NCBI GenBank assembly: GCA_019400425.1
Contig: JAFREE010000102.1
Coordinates: 1 to 64,000, forward strand
Reading direction: 5' to 3'
Source: Hymenochaete sp. R1
Taxonomy: Eukaryota; Basidiomycota; Agaricomycetes; Hymenochaetales; Hymenochaetaceae
DNA length: 64,000 bases
Position 1 is the first letter of the stretch, and each line of letters opens with the position of its first letter. The translations under genes were made by a program, and so were the position numbers. Below the pieces are notes generated by a model, which ran no database searches, was not told the origin of the DNA, and saw nothing but the letters and a program-made list of their open reading frames with translations. Below, piece after piece: positions 34,582 to 46,495 of the stretch.

Positions 34582-36517
34582 CACAAAGGTGTAACGATTC
34601 ACTCTTAGGGCTGAATGCTGCGGTGATCCATCCAGTTGAAGTCGTGATCATGGGTTTATTCACTATATTGGTTGAGTATCATTGCCATGCAATATATCAT
34701 GGTCCGACGATGAAACTGGGCTGGGAGAAGAATGCGTAACTCGTCAGTTCCTATATTTGTTGTATCTTAGCGCTGTACCATCTGAAAACTTTATTTTCTG
34801 CTGTTCGATTGTTCTTTTTGAGCGAGCATCAAGCATCGATCATCGAAAGCTGCATACGGCGGAGTACCCCATGCACCTCCTTTACAGGCGTCCGTACCAC
34901 GATCAACTCCGTCAAGCTCATCGGCCGCCAACAAAGAAAAGCAGTAGGCACTATACCCGACAATAGGTCATCACCCAGACTCAGAAGCTCAATCAAGTAT
35001 CAACCAATCATCCAACCCCACGCATCTATCAAGCGCTCATTAGTTCCCCATCATCGCAATCGACAGAATCTTCTGTCATGTGCCTGTGCTCTGTTCGAGT
35101 TCTTCGCCTTCTTCGCCGCTTCCGCATGAAGGTGCGTGGGTACAGGTATGTGCATGCATCTGTTGCTTTGCTTTGTTGGGAAGAGAAGGGAAGAGAAAGG
35201 ACTATCCCCAAGATAGCAATGTCGATAGTATTGGCGTCCGCAACTGGCAGACAAGCGCTCATACATGTCTGATACATGTCCATGTCCATGATCATATGTT
35301 GCGTGCGATACAAGCGACGCTAATGCATCATCGGGGTTGTTCCTCATTCGTCTACTGACTTGCTATGTAAGTGATATGTCTCGTCTCGCTTCCTTTCTTC
35401 GCTGCTCTCGTTGCGTACCATAGTTGACATCCCCTTCAAAATCGTGCACCGTAATCACAGAAAACCTCTGTCCGTCTGATGTTCCAACGAGCAATCGAAG
35501 CCTCGTCTCACACAGAGAAAGATCACCAATGACGAAGAAGAAAAAAACATCATTGTGATGTTCCTTCCTTGGTGACTTTCCAGACAGAGTATAACAACCG
35601 GTAAGCCGAATCCAAATCCATGCTCCGTCCCCAGTCCCCATACAACACTGATACCAAAAAAAGTTTGAGATGATAGAGTTCCACACCAATCAGACCCAGA
35701 CTGGACGTATCCACCCCTCACGCCACCTTCATCTCTTCTCACAACGCTCCAGCCCCAGCCCCTCTCTTATTTTTGGGTCGAATCAGTCATTATATCGAAA
35801 TCGAACCCGAATACGACGTATCCAGCACATCCGGTACCTTGGTGTTCTTGGGCGTCCCGCCCACTCTCTTCGACGCTATTGCCGTGGGTAATGCCACCCA
35901 TCCCGAGTCCGGGTCGAAGCCTCATCTTCGACTCTTCGAGCGCCCGCACCAGCGCAGCGCTATCAAGAGAAATTAGAAGCTGATACGTGTCGTTGCATTC
36001 GTTCGCTTCGTTCGATCTATCAGTGTTCGTCAACGTCGTTCAGAGAGTGGCTAACGGCGCCGGTGTCTTTTTTTCCGTGGTCCATACACCGGCGTGTACA
36101 TGCAAGGGAAGCCAGTACTTTAAAGTTGAGCCTAAGTTTAGGTTACCAGTTTGCACTAGTACCACGCCGATGTAAGTGAAACGTGATCGCCTTTCCTGTG
36201 AAGATGATCTTGAGCCGTTCACAGTTTCTCGGTTTCTCGGTTTCTCGGTTCATTGACGGTATTAGGGCACCCACATCTTCTTTGATGGATCGTGCTTGAC
36301 CGTCCATCGGCTTGCTTCTCTCGCGAGACATCGCCTGAAAGTGGGAGCGTGGAGAGAGAAGGAAAATGGAAGCGTGTGCTCAGAGTCAGAGCTTCTTACC
36401 AGTGACCAGTGATTAACGATTAGCGATTGCCTTTGCAAAGACCACCTCGTCATAGAAAGTAAGGAACGCACCTATCTCGCCTCCCAAACAACTCCGAGAT
36501 TCTATAACTTTAATTCA

Positions 36518-36533
36518 CCCCCCCCCCCCCCCC
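36518..36533. repeat. poly-C tract (16 bases)
   Basis: Sixteen consecutive C on the plus strand in non-coding DNA. Homopolymers of this length are prone to sequencing error and replication slippage, so the exact length is uncertain. Confidence 0.8.
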
Positions 36534-37189
36534 TCACTTTCGATGATGATATCGATCCGATCTTCTATGCACAACGCAGGTCCCGGGACGCATGCATACG
36601 CTATGGAAGAATCACCATGGAAGACTTCTCCCCCGTCGGTATTTCAGAAAGTACGGTACGTTGGCTTCCCCCTGTTATAATCACAATAATACAATTCTAG
36701 TAGCAGTTTACTATCAGCAGAGTCGGATCTCGCAAGCCCAAGCTGAGAGGGTCTGAGTCTGAGACGCCCCTCCGATGAAGCCGCGGCGCGCCCGGCCCAG
36801 CCCGGCCCCGGTCAAACCTTAGGTCGCCGAGACTCCCCTGATTTCTTTCGCCAACAACAACGCCCGAGTGCCCGGGAGAGAGGGGCTCGCAGCTCAGCTC
36901 GTAGCGTGCTGGAGGTCCCAGTCGCTTCACTACTACAGATACAGGTAGAAGTAGGGCTTATGCGATGCGCGCGCATGTCTTAGACATGGACATGGACAAG
37001 TCCACGGTTCACGGAAATCGGGTCTGGTCTTCTACTCATCCAGTCTTCAGCTTGGTCCACCTTACCGCCGGCAACCCCCAAAACCAAAGTAAACCAAACA
37101 AAGCGGACGACCATTCGAAAGGAAAGAGCGATAACAGAACATAGAACATAGAACAGCGTTAACGTTTACGATTATTCGGACGAACGAAC

Positions 37190-37213
37190 GGGATGGGATG
37201 GGATGGGATGGAT
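37190..37213. repeat. GGGAT pentamer microsatellite
   Basis: Four to five perfect tandem copies of GGGAT followed by GGAT, in non-coding DNA. Confidence 0.8.
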
Positions 37214-38833
37214 GGTTCGCCAGGGACCCCCGTAAGCACCTCGACTCGGACTCACTCGATGTCTACTTTTGTGCTTTTTCGACTCACGACTCACGACTCG
37301 CACGGGCTCACTATACTGGTAATACTGTATACGAAGCCAAAGCTACTGGTATTATTATTAATGGGCACTGGGCAGCGTTCCTTATAGTCCCTTAATCAGC
37401 GTCACACCTCGAAGAAGAGAGAGAAAAAGACGCCGACTTCCGACTTGGTGGTCTTGAGCTTCTTCTACGAGTTGAAGCTCAAGCTTCAAGGTCTCCCCTT
37501 CCCCTTTTCCCGACTTCTCAACTCCGACTCCGACTCCGAGTGCGTCGTGACCGTGAGTCAGGCCCCAAACCTGGTCCTGGTTCGGTTCTGTTCGTAACGC
37601 GGCGGGTCTGCACGCACGAATACATATTAATATTACATGTGATATCGGATAAGGGGCGGGGTGGGGGGCAGGGGCAAGGGAACGCGTTTCGGCGTTGTTG
37701 CCAGTGGTACACTTTAAAAGTCGCGTGTTCGCCGTATAGCAAGATATGAGCTTGATCGAGCTTGAGCTTGTTACCTCGAGATCAAGTAAGTCACAGGTCC
37801 TCGAACCGATAGACGACTCGGGAGTTGAAGCGGGGACATCCGCTTCCGCTTCCGGGAACGCATCTCATCTCATCTCGTTACGTTACTTTAATACTTATCG
37901 GATATCCGCCTGAGAGTCTGCTTTGCTATTCAGAGTGGTAAAGTGCATACCACGCCACGGAGGTGTATTTTGGATGCCCCTGGCACTGGCACTGGCACCA
38001 GCATTGGCCTTTGTCCGTGCGGATTGGATTTTTCCCATTTCCCATTGACCGAAAAGATCGTCCGCGTCCGCGGCCAAAGGCGGGCGTTGAAGTTCTCCCG
38101 ATCAAAATCTAAACATAGGGAGCTGAACTGAACTGGTAACTCAAACTTGACAAGTCACAAGTGTCCCACCCCCGTTCTAATGCAGAGCTGCGCTTCGACT
38201 TCTGTCTTGGGCGTCCATCAGCACGTCCACACTCGGACTCGCACGTCCCATACGTCCATGTCCCACATCCCACTTCCGAGATAGGGAGGTACCAACAGCA
38301 CCAACAGAATTTTACGATAGTTGTGCCAGTGTACACATGGAGCTTCTTCGGGATCCATCTTTGATGCTTTCACAGCACACAACGTTTACACCACCCGAAC
38401 ACTGGACAGGCTGATACTGATACAGTAGTGGAGTCCACGTTTTGGCGCACAGCTGTCGCCGGACAACCCGCGTGCACAACTATAACTATACTACTATAAT
38501 ACTATAATACTATGTATGTAGCGGTTGTCATCATCCATCCCCGGTGGCAATCAAAACCCTGTTTTCGTTAAATTTCAAATTCCACATCCACTCACTGGCA
38601 GGCAGCTCATCTAACGCACTTTGTTAACTTTGTCATCAGCCAGCGACTATTAAACTCAGCCCCTACAGATCTCGACCCTCTTCACGACCCTGCATCTCTT
38701 TACTGCCTCCCTCCCTCCCCTACTAGCGTCTTTCCTTCTCGCCCGTCGTTTCACCCGCCCCGCCAGGGTCATCACCGCTCGCGCCCTCGATCTCCTCGAT
38801 CTCGTGCTCTTCGATCCTCGATCAGACAAAATC

Positions 38834-41469
38834 ATGGCAGAGACGGACGCGCCGGTGCCTACCCAGATCCAGCTCTCGTACGTCCTGCCGATTTCACTTC
38901 ACCTCCATTCATCCCGATCTACGATAGTCGGACTCAATTATTGATGATGATATTGATGCGAATGGTGAATGGGGGATGGGATATGCGCAACTGACATCTA
39001 CGTTTGCATTTGCATTTACGTTTACATCTTCATCTACATCTTCATCTACCGTATAACGCTTTCGTGGGATGTAGCATCGGTCCTATGGTAAGATCCTTGA
39101 ACGCCTTATTCTCTTCAATCTCAAATTCGAAGTCTGTACAGCGTACTGACGATCCTTTTCTCTCTCCAGTTGATCGGGAGCCTTGTCAGTTATGCGCTGT
39201 TCGGCATCTCCATCATGCAGCTTTGTGCGTTCTCGTTCCATGCGATCTAGAGTTCATGTTGTTGACACGAAGTACCCAAACTCGCGCTGCCTTTCGTTCA
39301 TACGCATATGCACTGGCAGACCTCTACCACCTAAACTTTCCTCGAGATCCCATACGGCTTAAATTCTTCGGTACGTCCCACACACTTCACCGTCCACTCT
39401 ATACGCATATACGCACGACCACAGTACTGACTCCTACCACCCCCTCCTCCCTATTTTCTTTTCCGCAATACTGTAGTCTACCTCGTCTTCAACCTGGACG
39501 TCTTCCAAAGCATCGTGATTGCCGTCATGTGCTGGAACTCCCTCATCTCAGGCTGGGGCCGCGAAGTGAACCTCACGTTCCCTGGCTGGAGTTTCGGCGC
39601 GGTGCCCTGCGTCTCTGGGATTGGTAAGTCCTCCCTCATCCCTCCCATCTCCTCCTTTCCCCTTCTTTTTCGTTCCCTTTTTCTTCTTTCAAACTCTCCC
39701 TCGTATCATCCTGTACGAGACAGCGAGCGGATCCGCTTCGTCCAAATTTGGGGCTAGGGGCTTGGAGCTTTTCTTTCAATCTTTGGATCTGCTGCAGAGA
39801 TGGAGACGGAGACGGAGATCACGATGATGGCTGACTTCGGTGTTTAATTTTTGAATCCGACGTAGTCGGATCGTTTGTCCAGGCGTTTTACGCGTGGAGG
39901 ATCCATATGCTGGGCCAATGGAGGGTGATTCCCGTCATAGTCATGTTTGTAAGTGACGTTCTTCTTCACGTTTTCGGAGCTTGGTGACCTTGTGGGAGTC
40001 GTCTGACCGTGACTGCGTTCTTTCTTATTCTTTTTTTTAAAATTTTATCTTATTAAAAAAATTACCTTGGATACAGTTCTCACTTATGCAATGTGCTGCG
40101 TCGTTGTCTATTGGTATCGGCGTGAGTCCCATGGTCCACTTCATGGTTCAGGAAAGAATACTGATTGTGGAACTTTTGGAATCTAACTTGCGTTTATTGA
40201 TACGGATAGTTCGTGCCCCTGAAAAACATCGCACTTCTCCACAAACCAGACATGAATGCGCGCACTATCGTGAGTACACTCAATCTAACTTCATAGAAAG
40301 TTTTTTCTTACAAACATGGGGTTTCGATACTTTTACTGTAGATTTGGCTGGGAGGTGCAGCGTTGACTGACGTGGTGAGTCACTCTACCCAACCTAACGT
40401 GTCAATCCTTACCCTCAAAATCTAATCAAAATGCTCACATACCACTACGACGCCTACTCTACCGCATACAGATCATCTCCTGCTCCATGCTTTACTGGGT
40501 CCGTCGTCACTTTCCAAGCTCATCCGTCTCGAGTGCTTACTTATTTTCGTCCACCCCTCACCCCCCTCTCTCTTTCCCCCGTGCGCATCTACTGTAGTTA
40601 TACGGCGCCAGAAAGTCTGCATTCGGACAGACGCAACGCCTCATCAACCGCGTGGTCCGCCTGACGGTCGAAACGGGCGTCGTCACCGCTGCTACGGCCG
40701 TCTTTGAGCTTATTTTCTTCCTGGCGTTCCCGCCGACGACTGGGTTGCATCTACTTGCGTACGTTGAGTTCCCTTTTTCTTTTTGTTGGTTTGTTGGTAC
40801 GAGGGCTGAGATTCGATGTTTTGATGTTTTGGCGCTTGGTTTAGTGCGTGCTCCTTGTGCAAAGGTAATAGGCTCTCTTTTCTTTATACTCATAATTCTT
40901 GAACCCCCGCCTCGCCCCGCCCCGCCCCACTGTTGCTTGTCGCTCACACACCACCTTTCGCTCCTCTCCCCAGTCTACTCAAACGCCCTCATGACCTCCC
41001 TCAACTCCCGCCCCGCCGGCTCCTTCGGCGGACCCAACCCGACATCCAACACCCTCGTATGGAGCTCCGCCACCTCTCCCCGCACCGGCACCGGCACTGG
41101 CTCGCGCTCGCACACGACGCATCAGCTCGACACGAACGTGTCGACGGTGGGGACCGGGACCGGGACCGGGACGAAGGGGACGGGGTTGGGAATCGTGCAT
41201 ATCCATACGAAGACGGAGATGGAGACGTTTGGGGAGTTGGAGGGTGATTCTGAGTCGAGGGATCAGGTTAGTACGAGGAAGACTGTGAGTTGTTCTTAGC
41301 TTTTTTTCTTATAAAAAAAAAGTTCTGACGACATCCATTCGTTTTCCCCTTTGTGCCCTGTACTATTCATTCGAAACAGAATGACAGTAACGAGGATATC
41401 GAGTTAGGTGCACAGTATCCCGTCTTTACCGTGGACGGGAAGAAGTCGAGGGGTCTTGGGGAGGTATAA
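38834..41469 (+). CDS. DUF6534-family seven-helix membrane protein
   Basis: Many short exons, beginning MAETDAPVPTQIQLS and including a 13-base micro-exon (39075-39087, coding IGPM), then LIGSLVSYALFGISIMQL, VYLVFNLDVFQSIVIAVMCW, VGSFVQAFYAWRIHML, VIPVIVMF-FSLMQCAASLSIGIG, IWLGGAALTDV, IISCSMLYW and the DUF6534 core. That core has QRLINRVVRLTVETGVVTAA, FELIFFLAFPP and YSNALMTSLNSRP. It predicts seven membrane helices, as in the many DUF6534 proteins of Agaricomycetes, which are of unknown function. The cytoplasmic tail carries Gly-Thr repeats (GTGTGT and neighbours, 41080-41180) encoded by near-perfect CCGGGA/GGCACC tandem DNA, and ends FTVDGKKSRGLGEV. The stop at 41469 is reached in frame after a last short exon. 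Confidence 0.83.
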
Positions 41470-42628
41470 TCGGTCTCGGATACGTCCTTCGTCCATCGTA
41501 CTGGTACTTCAACTCGGTTCCCTTCCTTCTTTAAGCTTCTTTCCTATCCTATTTACTCTCGCCCCTCCATCTCTCTCTCTCTCTCTCTTGCTTTGTTTGT
41601 TTGTTGTTTGTCTTGGTTTGTTTTGAATTGTTTTCGTCGTCTGCCTGTTGCCTGTTGTCTGTTGTACACCGTGCTCTCTTTACGATGACGGACATAGTCC
41701 GGCTCATCGTTTTCACTAAGGGTGGAGTATGAGGAGGGGGGGGAAATTCCTGCCTATTTCGGATGGACGAGAGAGTTGTACACTTCGTGCTTGCTCAGCA
41801 TGTCTCAGTTTGTCTTTCTCAGCAAACTTCCCATGCCCGTGCCCGTTCTCTGGCTTCATCCTCCATGCTTCCTCAGCAATGTCTCATTCTGTCATAAAGG
41901 CTGTCGTTATCATGATTCCTCAGCAATTATTCTCTCCCTCTGTTCATTCACGTGCCTTCGCGTCGTATGCAATCGTTCCTTCATCCCTCCTTACACGCAT
42001 ACGACCTTCCAAGTCTACTGCTGCTTCCAATTCCATCCTTCGCCCTTACCATATTCTTCTTTATTCCGCGCTCTCCGTGACGCCCTAACCCTCTCCCCCT
42101 CTCTTCAGCCACCTTAATGTCTACGCCCGCACGAGTTGTTCCCACGAAAGCAGTGGATGCAAGAATTGGTTAGGGCTTGCTTGCAACAACGGTTCGGCAA
42201 TTTGATGAGTGCCACAAGTTAATAAGCGCCTTACGTTGTTAGAACGTCGTCGTCGTCAACGTTATTTCGACTGTGCCACTTCTCTGGCTGGCGGTGCTGT
42301 GTCTGTGTAACGTATATTAGTGTTTAACTATTAACTACCTTTCCCATCTCTGTTCTACTTTACTTTCTTCCTCGCCATCACTCTGCCTGTTTGCTTAGCC
42401 GTGCGCATGTCTTTGCGCCATCTTCACTGACTATGTATTCTCTTTTCTTTAATACCACTCTATCATGAAATATTTTGCTGTTTCGAGTGTTTCAATTGCA
42501 AACAAGGTCCTCACAAACGCTTGCGTGTGAAATTATTGCTCGCTTTCACTGATAGACCTGGGATGACCTCCACCCTCGCATTTGCATTCTTCCCACAGTC
42601 CTTTCTTACATCGTCTACCATGAACTAC
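41470..42628. other. intergenic region, pyrimidine-rich
   Basis: About 1.16 kb downstream of the DUF6534 gene, rich in C/T with a TC dinucleotide run near 41570-41588 and TTGT repeats at 41595-41625. No gene seen. If the left end of the Helitron lies outside the companion genes it should be in this stretch, but no terminus could be identified. Confidence 0.45.
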
Positions 42629-43957
42629 TCAAACGTACAAGTGCCTAATTCCGTTCATAATTTCTTCGTTCCTCTGTTCAACCAATTCGTCTTCTGGCTC
42701 TCTAGGCGGCTCCATTTCGCTATCCTCTGTATCAACCCCGTTTCTCACACTTGCCTTGACTTTCTTCATGTGCGGCGTACTCTCGCCTTCAACCGATGAC
42801 TTCTGATAAGCGAAGGTATCGTCCAATCTTTTCCTCTTTACAGACTTTCCTTTCTTATCGTCCATGACAGTCTTTACAGTCATTTCGCGCCCTTGTATTG
42901 TTGCTGCCTGTTGTATGGTAAGTCGTGGGTTTTTTTCTATTCATTTTCGGCTGCTTACCCAAGTGAACGATTTGTTCAGCAAATTGAGCGACCGCATTAC
43001 GGCTTTCAGTCGGTATCGATCTCCCCCGACGCGTATGGCAATGAACGATGCTTGAATCTCCACCATATCTCCCTGCTTGAAATTGTTAGGCTTCGCCTTT
43101 CGTGTCATGCCTACGCTCGAATCTATGAGCTCTATATGGTTTTCCTTCAAAAACACAAGCCTATCCGATCTTCGTATGGCTCCGTTGGGGTCGAATCCTT
43201 CGGGTATTTCGACTTCGCTGTCAAGTTGTACTGCGTTCGATTTCTGAGATGCTTGCGTTGCAATTCTCGTTGTGAATGGCAATGCAATGTGGTCTCCCGT
43301 CAATTCTGGCGTCCAATCCTCCATACCAAGATCCCCGATTTCTCGTTTGAACAACTCCTCGATGCCCAATATCACCTCCACACTCTTGCCAAACGTCGTA
43401 CTGCCCAGCCCCGTAAGTGTTAGGCGATGTTCGGGAACGCCCTTCGAGTTTCGTTCGTTCGGTACACTAAAGTTGTATGTCAACTGATTTTGCTCCTCTC
43501 TCCCGTGGACCTACTTACAATTTGGGTACGAAAAACGAAACTTTTCCAATTACGCCTTGTAATTTGAAACGAGCTTCGGTCAGCTTCGGTCCCTCCCTAT
43601 TTTCCCCTTCGCAGCCGCCGTTGATTTCATACAGTCGATATATATTTGGGGATCCTCCTTTCTGCACGACCAAGTTTTCTGTCTGGAACGGAGTAAGCGT
43701 TTCGTATATGACAATGCTCAATTTTGCTTTCCTCGATAGTCTTCACGAGACTCCAACATCCCTCTTGGCCCGTGCCAAGTGCCTGATGAAGTCGTCTCTC
43801 CACCTCCGTGCCTAATCAGTGAGCCTTTTATTTCCTCTGTCATTGCCATGCACGCCAATGACTCACTCGCTTTATCGATATCGTAGTTCGCCTGCATGAA
43901 GCTCTGTCGAGAAAGTATCCGACATTTCCTTTTCATTTTCTGTTTTATATCCCACAT
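42629..43957 (-). CDS. Helitron-linked protein, possibly OB-fold, N-terminal half uncertain
   Basis: The minus strand holds successive open stretches. 43721-43515 has IYETLTPFQTENLVVQKGG and YRLYEINGG; 43483-42950 has LTLTGLGSTTFGKSVEVILG ending FKQGDMVEIQASFIAI and YRLKAVMRSLNLLN. A GT-AG intron then leads to a Lys-rich C-terminal exon (KKGKSVKRKRLDD ... EEIMNGIRHLYV). The GD-VEI-SF ... LRSL pattern near the end looks like the last strands of an OB fold, which would fit a single-strand DNA-binding helper similar to the RPA-like proteins of plant Helitrons; that is inference. The join near 43500 is one base out of register with the best donor and acceptor, and an in-frame stop lies near 43752, so this copy may be damaged. 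Adjacent and divergent to the gene at 44447. Confidence 0.4.
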
Positions 43958-44446
43958 TCCCGTGTTCGTCGTTTCCGTCTCCCGCTGACATCTTCCAGCA
44001 CTGAGTCATCACTTTCTCTACTGATCTCCTGATTCACAGTTCCGTGACATCGGTTGCATCAATCTTTTGGTCTCGTCTCGGATGTGGCTTGTGTTTATAG
44101 AACCACGACTGCCGCGAACTTCCTTCCTGTCCGGATGATTGTGAACCTGATCATGGTCAGTGTCTCGGGTACCTTTTCTCCTTTGTGTCTAAGTCCCCTA
44201 TACCGACTTCTTCCGGATGTTTCAACGTTCCGCGCTCCTCTTTGTCATTCATCCAGGGACACGGCTTGTGTCATTGACCTGAACAAGCGATCCCTTCTAT
44301 GTGCTCTTCACTCTCGGAACATGAAAAACCTTTCTTGTCGTCTATAAATATGTCGCGTTTTTATTTACTTTTCATCACTCTCAATCCCCCACCCTGTTAA
44401 GTTATACTCTATCTACCCTCAATATACTTTGTCTTTTCAGAGCGAC
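43958..44446. other. divergent spacer between two Helitron-linked genes
   Basis: About 490 bases between divergent starts; presumably promoters. A TATA-like TATACTTT lies about 25 bases before the 44447 start region. No gene seen. Confidence 0.4.
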
Positions 44447-46169
44447 ATGGTTCGGCCGGCAAAAAAACAGCGCGAAGATGTCGATTCTCAAGAGCCTGCG
44501 TCCAAACGCTTACACCTTGGGTATAGTCCGTTTAATGGTGTTGAACTTCAATGGTTTTAATTTATGCAGGGCCGATGTATTCGACTCGGAAGGCGTTTCC
44601 CAACGTTCAACTGATTCTGGGTTCGTCCTCGCCTCCTTTCTGGTATTTGATCAAATACATCGCTAACGTAGTTTCTCACTTACAGAGCGTCTACTGCCAC
44701 TCTTCAGGATGCATCGTAAGTTATGTTTTTCTTTACCGTTCTTCTTCTCACTGTCCTTCAAGGTCGTCGCTTCCTTCTAACACGTCTCCTACGACTCCCG
44801 TGTTCGTTCACGTCTTTCTGTTTGTCAACGATTTCTCTCTCATTTCATATTTAAGTCAATCCCGGCTTTCGTCACCCCCGCCCATTCCGTTCAAGCAATG
44901 TTTCCCCGACGATCCCGTTGAAAAGGCTTTCGTGGAACGTCTTTTATCCGCTAGGTTCGTTCGAACACAGTTTTGTCCTGCAAATGTCTTTCTCATCCAC
45001 TTGGACTGCAGAGACTCCGGAACTGATGATTGTTGGGATCCGAATTTGTTGGAGCCTTCCCTTTATAACGATTCCCCTGACGAGTGCCGGGAGCATTTCC
45101 CCCCTCTGCCGTGCGGGTTTCTTTTTCTTATGTGCTCATTTGTTCTGATTACTTACCCTTTACTGTAGTCTACGTCTGTTTGTGAGCTGGAACAATGACT
45201 CTCACTCTCAAACCGGATGTTTCGTGGCCGACTCGTTGCTTGACGTTTCGGACCCTGTTCAATCTTCTGTCCGTCTTCAGTCAGTGTCAACGTTTCATAT
45301 TTACCAGTCTGTACATTCTTGACAAATTCTTTTATTCCCTTTCGTTCAGGTTGTATCGCAACCTTTTTTTCTTGAAGCCCGTCGGATCTCTCGTAAATTA
45401 CATTACGGCTGACCCACTCAAGATGTGTAAAGTGGAAATGAAAGGTTCGGAATGTGTAGGTATTCACAAATACTTCATGGACGAAAGTGTACATTGGAAG
45501 ACTCCTGGAAAGTTGGCCGAATTCGTCTCCCTCGGGTGCGTGGCAAATTCCTCTCTCACTCAACTTCGTGGCAATGGGCGCAACGTGAAGAGCATATACG
45601 TCCACCTTCCTTCCCTCGCCCTCGACCGTCTTCAATCCTTAGTGTATGTTGCATTCAAGTGGGGGTTGGATCTTGGCGACTTCAAGGCGCAGATTGATGA
45701 TAGAGGTCTGGAATTTACTACGAGAGGTTCGTTTTCTCCCTCACCATTCCGCACTTTCTTACAATTATCAGGTGAAATGGGAAATTCGCGAGGGACCAAA
45801 TCCCCTAAACGTAGTCAACCCGTATCGCCGGCGAAGGCCGCACCCCTCGATCGCACAAAACGTGGGTCTGTCTTTTCTCTTCCCGCATCGGCCGCAATTC
45901 CTATGTACGACGGTCGCTCGACGGTCATGCGGCTCAATTCTGAGACTCCGTACGAAACTCTACCTCGGCTCCCCCCAAATGAAGAACTTCAACGTGGTGA
46001 TTGTATTTGGTTTGGATTCCACTGTAATCGTTACGACAAAAAAGACGGCTCCCACAATGTGTCTCTCAATATTATGTGGATCGTACTTCTCCATCGCGGC
46101 GGTGAAGCAGCATGGAAGTCGATCACAGCCGACACCGTTCAGAGTGAAGGTGGCCACGATGATCTTTAG
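44447..46169 (+). CDS. Helitron-linked protein of unknown function
   Basis: Several exons join in frame: MVRPAKKQREDVDSQEPASK (basic, nuclear-signal-like start), a Ser/Thr-rich linker, RDSGTDDCWDPNLLEPSLYN, LRLFVSWNNDSHSQTGCFVA, then a long exon from about 45352 (LYRNLFFLKPVGSLVNYI, MKGSECVGIHKYFMDE, KTPGKLAEFVSLGC, SLALDRLQSLVYVAFKWGL, DDRGLEFTTRG). The tail is basic and Ser/Pro rich and ends with a second ordered part (GDCIWFGFHCNRYD). Splice phases agree throughout, so this copy appears intact. I do not recognise a domain. Its position directly before the Rep-helicase on the same strand suggests a transposon companion protein rather than a host gene. Confidence 0.6.
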
Positions 46170-46495
46170 ATTCAAATTATACATAGTTCTTTTCTGCATT
46201 CGAATCGATTCATCTTTTTGTATACTACTACTTGTATATGTTCCTTAATATATCTAAGACATTCTTACGTAACAGTTCCGTCTTTGACCCTATCTGTCGT
46301 GGTACCGGTGTCTTGCTTTACTGGATATCGAAAGTCAGTGTCTTCTGTTCCGACTGCCAAGAGACTGTGTACTGACTCCTGTTTCGTTGAGCTACACATT
46401 CACATATAAACCGAGCGTCTCGTACATCACTTCAGCATCATTTCATCCTCTCGTGCGTCTTTCTTCAATCGTTATATCTCTTCCTTGCTTCATAC
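46170..46495. other. spacer before the Rep-helicase
   Basis: 326 bases between the companion gene stop and the Rep-helicase start, T/C-rich near the start codon as in many fungal leaders. No gene seen. Confidence 0.5.

Larger units (their letters stand above)
34582..38833. other. gene-poor interval
   Basis: About 4.2 kb without a gene I can support. A GC-rich segment at about 35770-36030 is open on both strands and might hold a small exon (minus strand reads ALVRALEESKMRLRPGLG), but no start, splice context or family was found. The rest has simple-sequence tracts and many direct short repeats (CGGTTTCT at 36224-36250, CTCCGACT near 37520, ACTATAAT near 38490). The right end contains the promoter of the DUF6534 gene. 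Confidence 0.4.

Noticed and set aside
35767..36033. GC-rich open stretch on both strands that might be an exon
   Set aside because: No ATG in good context, no convincing splice partners and no recognisable family; left as part of the gene-poor interval.
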